A program made the position numbers and the translations under genes. The notes below the pieces were generated by a model, which saw only the letters and a program-made list of their open reading frames with translations, was not told the origin of the DNA and searched no databases. From assembly GCF_026222555.1 (NCBI RefSeq), contig NZ_CP098511.1, forward strand, positions 3,949,501 through 4,013,500: a stretch of 64,000 nucleotides of DNA, in the 5' to 3' direction. The DNA is from Aquimarina sp. ERC-38. GTDB lineage: Bacteria > Bacteroidota > Bacteroidia > Flavobacteriales > Flavobacteriaceae. Positions 38,078-46,709 of this stretch are shown here, one piece after another (within the stretch, counting starts at the first letter, position 1; each line of letters begins with the position of its first letter).

Positions 38078-41000
38078 TTGAGAAGTATAAGTGATTTTTC
38101 CCTATTAATAGTATCTTTAGGGAGATCATTAGTTATAAATAATTTTAGATTGAATATTTTTAGGTTACTTCTGTTATCCGTAATAATTGGATTTAAAGTT
38201 ACTGCTCAACATCCTGTATATTATCAATTTACAGATAAAGACGGCTTACCGGACTATGAACTCTATGATATGATTATCGATCAAAAAGGATTTATTTGGC
38301 TTGCTGCAAATAACGGTTTATATCGGTATGATGGTAATGAGTTTAAAAACTATACTAATAAAAGCAAGACAGGATTATCTGTATTTGGACTTCAGGAAGA
38401 TAGCAATGGCAAAATCTGGTGTAATAACCTATATGGACAATTATTTTACGTAGAGGGCGATTCGCTACGAACTTTTATTAATGTTAATAAGTATACGGGT
38501 TCTCAACAACTACAAGATTTTAAAGTTTTAAAAGACCATGTGTTTGTAACATCAGACAACGGGCTTATAAAAATTAATCAAAGTACCAAGCATCTTAGCA
38601 TTTTAAAGTCCAAAAATTGCAATAGTGTAAAATGTAAGACCGGTGCAACCAGAATTGTAGATTCAAATGTTTGGTATATTGAAAGTGGCATAGATAAGGA
38701 TATTGTTAGATATCATACTAATAATGATAGTCAATCTCTTTACGACCAACAAAATATTGCCAATATTTACAATACATCAAACGGTATCTTTTTTAATACC
38801 AATAACAACCTATTTCGCACTAATTTAACGTTTTGGGAACCAAGTTCTAAACAATTAATTGCCATCAAAAATGTTCCTAAGTCTATTGAAAACTCCAGAA
38901 CCGTTTATATCTATAACGATCATCAAAACTACTACTGGCTTTGTGGGACAGCAGGAGTCATACGTTTTAAACTTGTGGATCATACAATGACCGAAATTAA
39001 AACTTATTTCCCCAATAAATTTATAAGTCGTGTTTTGCAGGATCAACAGGATCGGTATTGGTTTTCTACCGTACAAAGCGGAATGTTAGTCGTTCCTGAT
39101 CTGGAAATGATTAGTTATAATATAAAAAATTCTACTATTGGGTTGAATAGTATTAGAACAATAGCTGCCGATACCATTCGTAAAGATTTATACTATGCCT
39201 CAACTAATAAAGTATTAGGAAAATTGTCTAAAAAAGATAACCAATGCTACCTTCAATACAATCCTAGAATGAGATTAGAAACCATGCCGTTAACTTCATT
39301 ACAATTTTCTTATCAAGAAAATGCAGCTATTATGGTTGGAACTAATGTAGTACGATGGGATCAACATAATGTTACCAATTTTAATGGCCTTCAATGGAAA
39401 GATTTTTGCTATTTACCTAATAATTCTATTTTATATTCATCAATCTATACTTCGGGTATTATGCATAACTTCTTTCAAAATACCCTGTATAAAAAACTTA
39501 ACTACGTAGGAGATAAAAAAGTCAACAAAAAGGAAACTATTAAAGAATTAAGGCCTAAAAGATCCTATACTACCCATCACAATTCTAGAACGGGCATATC
39601 CTACATTGGATATGTTGACGACCTATATATCTATAAAGATACTATTGATAGTTATCCGGTACGATTCCGAGGAAATCCTATTTTTTCTACAGATATAACA
39701 GAGACTACAGATGGAACTGTTTGGGTTTCTTCTTTTAATTTTGGATTATTAGGTTTTACAGGTGATGTGATCACAGAACGATATACTAAAAGTTCCGGAT
39801 TACTTTCTAACGAAATTATAAAATTAAAGGCTGATCATAATCATATATGGGTAGTTACAAACAAGGGAGTACAATGTTTAAAGAGAACCAATAAGAAGGT
39901 TTATAATATTATAACTATTGATAAAAACGATGGTTTGCCAGTATCTAGAATATCAGATATAGAACTGCTAGAAGATAAGGTATATATTGCTACTCAAAAA
40001 GGGTTGTTCAGTTTTTATAAGGATAAGGAGTATTACAACGCAAAAGCACCGGATATCTATATTTCAGAAATTAGGATTAATGATCTTGTCACAAATATGG
40101 CTGAAAATCTAGCGATGTATTATAACCAGGATGTTACTTTTTATTTTAACGCTAATGCCTTTAACCTACCCCCTACTACAAAAGCTTATAAGTATCGCTT
40201 AAGGGGTTTAGAAGAGCAATGGAAAACTACACATACAAATCAGGCCCGATATTCATCAATACCGGGAGGCAGTTACACATTTGAAGTCAAATCTATCAAC
40301 GAAGATAAAGTTGAAAGTACTACTATAGCCGTATTTCCTTTAGAGGTCATTCCTCCTTTCTGGTATACCTGGTGGTTCTACATGCTTATATCCTTTATAT
40401 TATTAAGTATTATAATCTTAGTCTTTAGCCTTAGGTTACAACAAGTTCAAAAACAGAATGAATTAGTTAGACAAAAAAAAAGTATGGAGATAGATCTTAT
40501 CAATTCAAAGCTCGTGGCACTTAGGGCACAGATGAACCCTCATTTTATATTTAATGCCCTTAATTCAATTCAAGAATATATTATTACAAATCAAAAAGGC
40601 CTTGCCTCTGACTATCTAGGGAAATTTGCTGACCTTATGCGAATATATCTTAATCATAGCCAGTTAAATGAAATAACTCTGGCCGAAGAAATTAAAGCTT
40701 TAACCTTATATTTAGAACTGGAGAAAAATAGATTTGAAGATTCCTTGCAATTTAAGATAGATTGTCAAGCCTTGAATTTATCTACGTATTCCATTAAAAT
40801 TCCATCTTTATTAATTCAACCCTATGTAGAAAATGCTATTAAACATGGATTGCTACACAAAAAAACCAACCGTAGTTTAAAAATTATTTTTTCTTCACCG
40901 ATAGATCAGGAAAAGCTAATCCATTGTACTATTGAAGATAACGGAATAGGAAGAATTAAGTCCAAAAAGATCAATCAAAACCGCCCAAAACATTACAAAT

Positions 41001-41149
41001 CTTTTGCATCCAATGCAGGTAAAACACGATTAGCCCTTTTAAACCGTACGAATGACCAGCAAATTGGTGTAAAAATAAACGATATACTGAGTAATGGTCA
41101 GGTGCTGGGAACTAGAGTTATCTTAAAAATACCATATACAAAAAATTAG
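38078..41149 (+). CDS. Two-component-regulator-propeller / Y_Y_Y / LytS-type histidine kinase
   Basis: A 1023-residue sensor. A signal sequence (FRLLLLSVIIGFKVTAQ) precedes a periplasmic region of repeated propeller blades (KGFIWLAANNGLYRYDGNEF, GKIWCNNLYGQ, GTVWVSSFNFG), then a Y_Y_Y domain (YKYRLRGLEEQWKTT), one membrane helix at about 763-786, a coiled linker and a His_kinase domain with LRAQMNPHFIFNALNSIQEY (His near 821) and a short ATPase domain (IQPYVENAIKHGL, IEDNGIGR). No receiver or DNA-binding part is fused, so this is the LytS type, paired with the LytTR regulator two bases downstream. The start is a TTG; no ATG exists before the signal peptide, so the exact N-terminus is unsure. 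Propeller sensors often bind glycans. Confidence 0.88.
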   Translation: MRSISDFSLLIVSLGRSLVINNFRLNIFRLLLLSVIIGFKVTAQHPVYYQFTDKDGLPDYELYDMIIDQKGFIWLAANNGLYRYDGNEFKNYTNKSKTGLSVFGLQEDSNGKIWCNNLYGQLFYVEGDSLRTFINVNKYTGSQQLQDFKVLKDHVFVTSDNGLIKINQSTKHLSILKSKNCNSVKCKTGATRIVDSNVWYIESGIDKDIVRYHTNNDSQSLYDQQNIANIYNTSNGIFFNTNNNLFRTNLTFWEPSSKQLIAIKNVPKSIENSRTVYIYNDHQNYYWLCGTAGVIRFKLVDHTMTEIKTYFPNKFISRVLQDQQDRYWFSTVQSGMLVVPDLEMISYNIKNSTIGLNSIRTIAADTIRKDLYYASTNKVLGKLSKKDNQCYLQYNPRMRLETMPLTSLQFSYQENAAIMVGTNVVRWDQHNVTNFNGLQWKDFCYLPNNSILYSSIYTSGIMHNFFQNTLYKKLNYVGDKKVNKKETIKELRPKRSYTTHHNSRTGISYIGYVDDLYIYKDTIDSYPVRFRGNPIFSTDITETTDGTVWVSSFNFGLLGFTGDVITERYTKSSGLLSNEIIKLKADHNHIWVVTNKGVQCLKRTNKKVYNIITIDKNDGLPVSRISDIELLEDKVYIATQKGLFSFYKDKEYYNAKAPDIYISEIRINDLVTNMAENLAMYYNQDVTFYFNANAFNLPPTTKAYKYRLRGLEEQWKTTHTNQARYSSIPGGSYTFEVKSINEDKVESTTIAVFPLEVIPPFWYTWWFYMLISFILLSIIILVFSLRLQQVQKQNELVRQKKSMEIDLINSKLVALRAQMNPHFIFNALNSIQEYIITNQKGLASDYLGKFADLMRIYLNHSQLNEITLAEEIKALTLYLELEKNRFEDSLQFKIDCQALNLSTYSIKIPSLLIQPYVENAIKHGLLHKKTNRSLKIIFSSPIDQEKLIHCTIEDNGIGRIKSKKINQNRPKHYKSFASNAGKTRLALLNRTNDQQIGVKINDILSNGQVLGTRVILKIPYTKN

Positions 41150-41151
41150 TT

Positions 41152-41895
41152 ATGAAAGTTTTAATTATTGACGATGAAAATAAAGCACGACAATTATTAC
41201 GAATTATACTAGAAGAATATTGTCCGCAAATTACAACTATTCAAGAAGCTAAAGATTTACCGTCGGGTGCTAGTTTGATTAAAAAGCATCATCCCGACTT
41301 GGTATTTTTAGATATTGAAATGCCCGAATATTCAGGATTAGATATTTTGGAATTTGTAGATAAAGAAGCCTTTCACTTCGAGATCATATTTACCACAGCC
41401 TACAGTGAATATGCGATAAAAGCATTTCAGTGCTCTGCTATGGATTACATATTAAAACCTATACGGCCCAAACAAATTCAGGATGTTGTAGCACGTTTTG
41501 AAAAAAAAACAAAGAATAATTCACTACATCATCGATTGCACATTTTGTCTGATTCCCTTAAAAGTGCAAATACTTCTAGAATTGCTCTACCTATAAGTGA
41601 CGGAATTCAATTTCTCGCTATAGATGAAATCGTTTGTTGTAAAGCTGATGGTATGTATACTAAGGTGTTTACCATAAGTAAAGAATTTTTTTTGATTAGT
41701 AAACCCTTAAAATATTTTGACCAAATTTTAAAAAAGCATACTACTTTCTTTCGATCTCACCGTTCTTTTATTATTAATTTAAAATTTATTAAACAATTTG
41801 TGAAGAAAGATGGAGGGTACCTAATTTTAGAAAATGATTTGACCGCTTCTATATCTAAAGATAGAAAAGAAAAATTGATTACCTTACTCCATTAA
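41152..41895 (+). CDS. LytTR-family response regulator
   Basis: A 247-residue regulator: receiver domain with VLIIDDEN, Asp54 in LVFLDIEMP and YILKPIRP with the conserved Lys, then a LytTR DNA-binding domain (about 145-247: IQFLAIDEIVCCKADGMYTK, FRSHRSFIINLKFIKQF). It lies two bases after the kinase gene and is its partner. A strong terminator follows directly. Target genes cannot be named; the two lipoprotein genes next door are candidates. Confidence 0.94.
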   Translation: MKVLIIDDENKARQLLRIILEEYCPQITTIQEAKDLPSGASLIKKHHPDLVFLDIEMPEYSGLDILEFVDKEAFHFEIIFTTAYSEYAIKAFQCSAMDYILKPIRPKQIQDVVARFEKKTKNNSLHHRLHILSDSLKSANTSRIALPISDGIQFLAIDEIVCCKADGMYTKVFTISKEFFLISKPLKYFDQILKKHTTFFRSHRSFIINLKFIKQFVKKDGGYLILENDLTASISKDRKEKLITLLH

Positions 41896-41896
41896 A

Positions 41897-41928
41897 AAAC
41901 AGGATATTAGATATTCAATATCCTGTTT
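41897..41928. terminator. Bidirectional intrinsic terminator
   Basis: AAACAGGATATT (41897-41908) and AATATCCTGTTT (41917-41928) form a perfect 12-bp stem with an 8-base loop, flanked by A-rich sequence on the left. It lies between the convergent LytTR regulator and lipoprotein genes and could stop both. Confidence 0.8.
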
Positions 41929-41968
41929 CAACTACACACAAATTAGTAACTACTTAAAAACAAAAATA

Positions 41969-43129
41969 TTAGTCTGCGATCTCCGGCATAACAATGGTTA
42001 CTACATTATTAGAAACCGTACAGAAATCGCTACAATTATCTTTTCTCTCATAGGTAAAAGTGGTATTTAATGTATATGTTTTAAGAGACCGTGACCCCTC
42101 ATATGAGCGAATACTAAGTTCATTGTTAAAACTTGCATCACTTTTACTACCACTTTTCTCTTCTTTTTTTCTCCTAAATCTTTTTCTTCTCTTATAAGTG
42201 TAATTAACTCTAGCAGTTAATTGTGTATTTATTGCACTAGGAGCATTACTAAAACAGCTAACATTTCCTCTATATTTAATTTTTGATTGTAAAGAAAAGT
42301 ATATTCCTGCTTTTTGATAGACATGTTTAGCGTCTGCCAACCATCTTTTGCAATCTACGATAGTCTCAGTTCGATAACCTGTAATGTTACCATCCTGATC
42401 AAAAATTGGTATTTGTACAGTTGTAACTGTTCCCGAACCACATTGAGCTTCAGAAAAAACAGTTTTTTTATCTTTTAAAGCATTTGTACTACTATCTATG
42501 TCTGTATTCAAATTACAGATTGCGGACATCTTTGTCATATTTTCTTCAAGTGCTGCTTTATGGTTAGCAACCTTTTTCTTTACGCCTACAGAAGTTAAGG
42601 TACCCCTATTTCCTGCTTCTAATAGTAGTAACACATCGTCTTCTGTACTGAACCATAATACGCTATCACTATTATAATCCTTATTTTTTAAAGCTGATTT
42701 TAGAAAAGTTTTTCTAGCATCAATCACTCCGACTACTTCATTAGCAAAATCAATCATAAAAGTCCATTCTCCAATAGTAATCATGTCGTTTTGATTTAAA
42801 ATATTAAAAATCGGAGATTCTTGATCACTATCGAATCCGTATAAACTGTGTTTTTCTTCCTTATTCTTAGTTACCCTCTTAAGTTTGTTATCTAGACTTG
42901 TAAACTTTTGGTAAGAATCTCCTAAGCTATTTTCCAAATTTTCTTTGGTTAACAGATTATGTTCAATCATGTTTTCATAGGCTTCTATAGAAGAAAAATG
43001 CAACTCTCCATCCTGTACGGTAATAGCCTCTTTAGGATTGATAATAATATCGTTTTCTTCTTTCTCACAAGAAATAAAAACGGTAATACAAAATAAGAAG
43101 ATTAAAAAATTTAAATTAGAGTTTTTCAT
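41969..43129 (-). CDS. Uncharacterised lipoprotein
   Basis: A 386-residue protein with a lipoprotein signal (FLIFLFCITVFISC, Cys21). No family is recognised. The N-terminal half is charged and helical (SIEAYENMIEHNLLTKENLE; IIDPK-like start replaced by INPKEAITVQDGELHFSSIE). The middle holds WTFMIDFANEVVGVIDARKT and the C-terminal half has an RKRFRRKKEEKSGSKS basic insert followed by paired cysteines (CSDFC) and short beta strands. It is convergent with the kinase/regulator pair. Function unknown; a surface or outer membrane inner-leaflet location is expected from the lipobox. Confidence 0.75.
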   Translation of the reverse strand: MKNSNLNFLIFLFCITVFISCEKEENDIIINPKEAITVQDGELHFSSIEAYENMIEHNLLTKENLENSLGDSYQKFTSLDNKLKRVTKNKEEKHSLYGFDSDQESPIFNILNQNDMITIGEWTFMIDFANEVVGVIDARKTFLKSALKNKDYNSDSVLWFSTEDDVLLLLEAGNRGTLTSVGVKKKVANHKAALEENMTKMSAICNLNTDIDSSTNALKDKKTVFSEAQCGSGTVTTVQIPIFDQDGNITGYRTETIVDCKRWLADAKHVYQKAGIYFSLQSKIKYRGNVSCFSNAPSAINTQLTARVNYTYKRRKRFRRKKEEKSGSKSDASFNNELSIRSYEGSRSLKTYTLNTTFTYERKDNCSDFCTVSNNVVTIVMPEIAD

Positions 43130-43489
43130 GGTAAGTACGTGTAAAAATTAATAAATCGTTTTGTAAAAGTTTGTTTATCTGATAATTATATCAGTAAAAT
43201 TGTTTTGGAAAATTCTCTCTTTTATATAAGAAACTGAGATTATAATTTTCAAAACAAGGGAAATTATTGCTGTAGGACTATTCATGGTTTCTAAAGAAAC
43301 ATTTTGAAAATTTAAATATTCCCCATATTGATTAAAGCTTTTAGTAGAAAGTTAAACGATTATTAATAAAAAAAGATAGATATATACAATTTAAAAGTTC
43401 ATTGAGTTTATAATTTTATAGTTTAAATCTTCTATATAATGTAAATAGTGATTATTGTAAGTAGATTGAAGGATTACCTTATAATGTGT
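43130..43489. other. AT-rich region between the two lipoprotein genes
   Basis: No genes. A small palindrome CTGATA-ATTA-TATCAG (43179-43194) lies about 50 bp upstream of the 386-residue lipoprotein start and could be an operator; otherwise nothing recognisable. Confidence 0.35.
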
Positions 43490-43522
43490 GTAAACAAAAA
43501 ACCCGGGGGCATGGCCCTGGGT
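43490..43522 (-). terminator. Terminator of the duplicated lipoprotein gene
   Basis: On the minus strand a GC-rich hairpin (AACCCAGGGCC, ATG, CCCCCGGGTT; two internal mismatches) is followed by TTTTTTG. It is the only GC-rich spot in this gap and lies about 115 bp after the gene's stop codon. Confidence 0.65.
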
Positions 43523-43637
43523 TCATTATTTACATACTTCTCAAAATGATATTTCAATCCTTTTAAATAAAGTACTACTCTATAAATACAGGTAAACCTG
43601 TAGTAGTAAATCAACTACAGGTTTAACCTATTGGTAT

Positions 43638-44750
43638 TTATCCCTTTTCAAAAATTAAAGTTCTCTCTTCTCCGTCAATTATACGGGTTAAAACTACTTT
43701 AGAACTGGTAAAGTCTTTTAGAATTTTAAACCCTATACCTTCATTATCTATTGGATTTAAGGATTGTAATATATCGTATTTTTCTTTATCGATAATATTG
43801 TCCGCTACTTCTTCGGATCCTACAAGCAGAACAAAAGGTAATAAAGCATCATTATTGAGTTCAGACTTGAACAAACTTGTAGGTGCTATAGTATTGTCGC
43901 TATTATCCAACGATAGGTTACCTGGCTCAAAAACAGCCCCTTCTATCTCGTCTTCAAGAACTTCACCAGTGGGAATAGTAGGGTTGCTAAATACAAATCT
44001 TACTCCTTCAAATCTATCTGCAAAATCATCTGCTCCCTTTTGAAGTTTTGTTAATGTCCAAAAATCTGATATAGTACTATCCGTTAAAGTATTAATAAAC
44101 TGCTGTATTTCTTCTATTTGTAAAAATTCAGTAATAGCAGGTGCCATTCTTTTTTCAAAAATTAAAGTTCTCTCTTCTCCGTCAATTATACGGGTTAAAA
44201 CTACTTTAGAACTGGTAAAGTCTTTTAAGATTTTAAATCCTATTCCTTCATTATCTATTGGATTTAAGGATTGTAATATATCGTATTTCTCTTTATCGAT
44301 AATATCGTCCGCTACTTCTTCGGATCCTACAAGCAGAACAAAAGGTAATAAAGCATCATTATTGAGTTCAGACTTGAACAAACTTGTAGGTGCTATAGTA
44401 TTGTCGCTATTATCCAGCGATAGGTTGCCTGGCTCAAAAACAGCTCCTTCTATCTCGTCTTCAAGAACTTCACCAGTGGGAATAGTAGGGTTGCTAAATA
44501 CAAATCTTACTCCTTCAAATCTTTCTGCAAAATCATCTGCTCCCTTTTGAAGTTTTGTTAATGCCCAATAATTTGTTATAGAACTATCCGTTAAAGCATT
44601 GATAAACTGCTGTTTTTCTTCTATTTGCAAAAATTCCTGATTTGTGATGTCTTCTCTTCCTATTGTTTCTATATCTTCCTCCGGAGTTTCACAAGAAGTA
44701 AATAAAAAAATACTTACTAATATTTTTAATACAATGTTTTTAAGTTCCAT
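43638..44750 (-). CDS. Lipoprotein made of two near-identical repeats
   Basis: A 370-residue protein with a lipoprotein signal (ILVSIFLFTSC, Cys20) and short acidic linker. Residues 39-207 and 208-370 are two copies of one domain: each begins EFLQIEE and ends RIIDGEERTLIFEK. The first 30 residues of the copies differ at several places, the rest is almost identical (differences such as FAERF/FADRF and VADD/VADN). The domain is acidic with strands such as GVRFVFSNPTIPTGEV and ILKDFTSSKVVLTRI, and I know no matching family. It is divergent from the ECF sigma gene across 357 bp. Likely a surface protein; function unknown. Confidence 0.82.
   Translation of the reverse strand: MELKNIVLKILVSIFLFTSCETPEEDIETIGREDITNQEFLQIEEKQQFINALTDSSITNYWALTKLQKGADDFAERFEGVRFVFSNPTIPTGEVLEDEIEGAVFEPGNLSLDNSDNTIAPTSLFKSELNNDALLPFVLLVGSEEVADDIIDKEKYDILQSLNPIDNEGIGFKILKDFTSSKVVLTRIIDGEERTLIFEKRMAPAITEFLQIEEIQQFINTLTDSTISDFWTLTKLQKGADDFADRFEGVRFVFSNPTIPTGEVLEDEIEGAVFEPGNLSLDNSDNTIAPTSLFKSELNNDALLPFVLLVGSEEVADNIIDKEKYDILQSLNPIDNEGIGFKILKDFTSSKVVLTRIIDGEERTLIFEKG
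43641..44129 (-). repeat. Internal gene repeat, second copy
   Basis: Codes for residues 208-370 of the lipoprotein. Long stretches are identical at DNA level to the first copy (44130-44636), with scattered third-base changes, so the duplication is recent or kept similar by gene conversion. Confidence 0.9.
44130..44636 (-). repeat. Internal gene repeat, first copy
   Basis: Codes for residues 39-207 of the lipoprotein, including a short linker (RMAPAIT) before the second copy. Unit length is 507 bp, 169 codons. Confidence 0.9.
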
Positions 44751-45107
44751 GTTTTTAAATTTCGGATTATACTACTGAAACTAACTCAGTGACACTTACC
44801 CTACCCGACCTTTTATAATTTCAAAAAATAAATTTATTAATATGTTGAAAAACAGCTTAATATAAACATAAAAAAATTTCAATAGAAAATTCTTGGTTAT
44901 GCTATAAAATAGAATATAATTGTAATATAAAGGTAAGTGGTATAAAATTATATGCAAGCAACAATACAAAATAAAATACCTATTACTAATAAATATCATT
45001 GAAAACAAAAAAAGTGAAGAGATAGGTAGGGTATTTTAAGTTGAGATAGTTATAGTTAGTAAGTAAACCTTTATAAGATTCAAAAATTTAACAACCCCGC
45101 AATAAAA
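44751..45107. other. Divergent regulatory region, lipoprotein / ECF sigma
   Basis: 357 bp, very AT-rich, between divergent starts. No TTTG-N19-TAnnTTTG pair on either strand is convincing, which would fit promoters read by the ECF sigma factor itself, but no shared motif could be defined by eye. Confidence 0.35.
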
Positions 45108-45623
45108 ATGAGTAATATACCTTCGGTTTGTGAAAAGAAAAATTTTGAAACTATTTATGAAGCTTATAGTAAGTCCTTGTATAGTTTTTTATATTTTAAA
45201 TGCGGGGACAGTGATCGAGCTTCCGATTTAGTCCAGGAAGCCTATATCAAGCTATGGAAGAATTGTAAAAAAGTATTTTTTGAAAAGTCTAAGTCGTACT
45301 TATACACGGTTGCTAACAATCAATTTTTAACTGAGGAAAAACATCATAAAGTAACCCTTACTTATAAAAACGGATTGAATCAGAATGCATTTAATTCGGA
45401 AAGTCCGGAATTTGTATTAGAAGAAAAAGAATTTATGGTAAAACTGGAAAATGCGATTTCAAAACTTACCATTGCTCAAAGGGAAGTTTTTCTATTAAAT
45501 AGAATTGAAAAGAAAAAATATAGGGAGATAGCAGAAATACTGGCAATTTCTATTAAAGCAGTAGAAAAACGTATGCACGGTGCTTTGTTAACTTTAAAGG
45601 ATGAGTTAGGAAGGAAATTATAG
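45108..45623 (+). CDS. ECF RNA polymerase sigma factor (FecI-like)
   Basis: A 171-residue sigma-70 family factor. Region 2 reads YSFLYFKCGDSDRASDLVQEAYIKLWKN and region 4 contains LTIAQREVFLLNRIEKKKYR and IAEILAISIKAVEKRMHGAL, the helix-turn-helix for the -35 box. It is followed by a FecR-type anti-sigma gene and an STN-domain TonB receptor, so it should be released by a signal from the outer membrane and transcribe this locus. Confidence 0.93.
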   Translation: MSNIPSVCEKKNFETIYEAYSKSLYSFLYFKCGDSDRASDLVQEAYIKLWKNCKKVFFEKSKSYLYTVANNQFLTEEKHHKVTLTYKNGLNQNAFNSESPEFVLEEKEFMVKLENAISKLTIAQREVFLLNRIEKKKYREIAEILAISIKAVEKRMHGALLTLKDELGRKL

Positions 45624-45627
45624 CTTA

Positions 45628-45744
45628 ATGAATATAAAACGGCATAAAAGACTTGTAAAGAAAAAATTGAAGATGGAGGCAAAAAACGCAAGCATAGCAA
45701 TAGCTAAAACGAGACATTTTAATGCCAAGATTCGTGTTATTTAA
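45628..45744 (+). CDS. Possible 38-residue basic peptide
   Basis: ATG five bases after the sigma gene stop, TAA 49 bp before fecR. The product (MNIKRHKRLVKKKLKMEAKN at its start) is very basic and matches no family I know. Its tight position in the operon is the only support. Confidence 0.2.
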   Translation: MNIKRHKRLVKKKLKMEAKNASIAIAKTRHFNAKIRVI

Positions 45745-45793
45745 TGTTGATGTAGCTACCTAGCTCTTAAAGCATTCACAAAAGGAAAATATT

Positions 45794-46708
45794 ATGATAA
45801 ATTATAAAGACGACGATACTTTTTTAGGAAGATGGCTAAGTGGTAATTTAACGGATAAAGAGTTGAAGGAATTCCAAAAATCTGATGATTTTGAATTATT
45901 ATCTAAAATTGCTCAAAAAAGTACGGAGTTTAAAAGTCCTGTTTTTAACATGAACAATGTTAAATTAGAAATTCAAAAATCTATTTATAATAAAAAGCCA
46001 AAAGTACTATCGCTTTATTATAAAATAGGTATTGCTGCTTCCATTGCCCTACTCTGTACTATAGCAGGAATTAGTTATTTCAGTTCTTTAAAGACCACGA
46101 TTACTACTCATATAGGAGAATTAAGAACAGTAACGTTGCCGGATGGTTCTGTTGCAGAATTAAACGGAAAATCATTACTTACTTATAAAAAGAAAGACTG
46201 GGAAAATAATAAAAGGACACTTTTTTTAGAGGGTGAAGGTTTTTTTAAAGTTAAAAAAGGATCAACATTTACTGTAATGAGTAATGAAGGAAGGGTGAGT
46301 GTAGTAGGTACGCAGTTTAATGTAAAAACCTTACCTGATTTTTATGCAGTCGAATGTTACGAAGGAAAAGTACAGGTTAAAAAAGATACTACTACCCTTT
46401 TATTAAGTAGCGGAAAAGGTTTTTATTATAAATATGGTAATCAACATAATTTAAGTGTAGAACATACTTATCCTAATTGGAAAAGTAAAAACTACACCTA
46501 TGATAAAATACCTTTATCTGTAGTATTTAGGGATTTACAAAATATTTATCATATAACTAATTTAAAACCTACCACAACCGATTTAGCACTCGAATTTACC
46601 GGGCAATTAGTTACGGACGATCTCTATAAGGCATTAAATATTATTTGTAAACCTATGCATCTTACTTATACATTATCAAAAGACAATATTATCATAACCC
46701 CTTTATAG
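45794..46708 (+). CDS. FecR-family anti-sigma factor
   Basis: A 304-residue inner membrane regulator. The cytoplasmic N-terminus (DDDTFLGRWLSGNLTDKELKEF) should hold the sigma factor; one membrane helix spans about 76-96 (YKIGIAASIALLCTIAGISYF). The periplasmic part has the FecR domain (ITTHIGELRTVTLPDGSVAE, FLEGEGFFKVKKGSTFTVM, VSVVGTQFNV) and the DUF4974 C-domain (IPLSVVFRDLQNIYHI), which receives the STN domain of the receptor. It is one base upstream of the receptor gene. Confidence 0.93.
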   Translation: MINYKDDDTFLGRWLSGNLTDKELKEFQKSDDFELLSKIAQKSTEFKSPVFNMNNVKLEIQKSIYNKKPKVLSLYYKIGIAASIALLCTIAGISYFSSLKTTITTHIGELRTVTLPDGSVAELNGKSLLTYKKKDWENNKRTLFLEGEGFFKVKKGSTFTVMSNEGRVSVVGTQFNVKTLPDFYAVECYEGKVQVKKDTTTLLLSSGKGFYYKYGNQHNLSVEHTYPNWKSKNYTYDKIPLSVVFRDLQNIYHITNLKPTTTDLALEFTGQLVTDDLYKALNIICKPMHLTYTLSKDNIIITPL

Positions 46709-46709
46709 A

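Noticed and set aside
43490..43522. GC-rich hairpin as a riboswitch or ncRNA
   Set aside because: Stem followed by a T-run on the minus strand downstream of a gene; a terminator is the simpler reading.
44796..45008. 70-residue minus-strand frame in the lipoprotein/sigma intergenic region
   Set aside because: Composition is almost only Phe, Ile, Leu, Tyr and Asn, as expected from AT-rich non-coding DNA.
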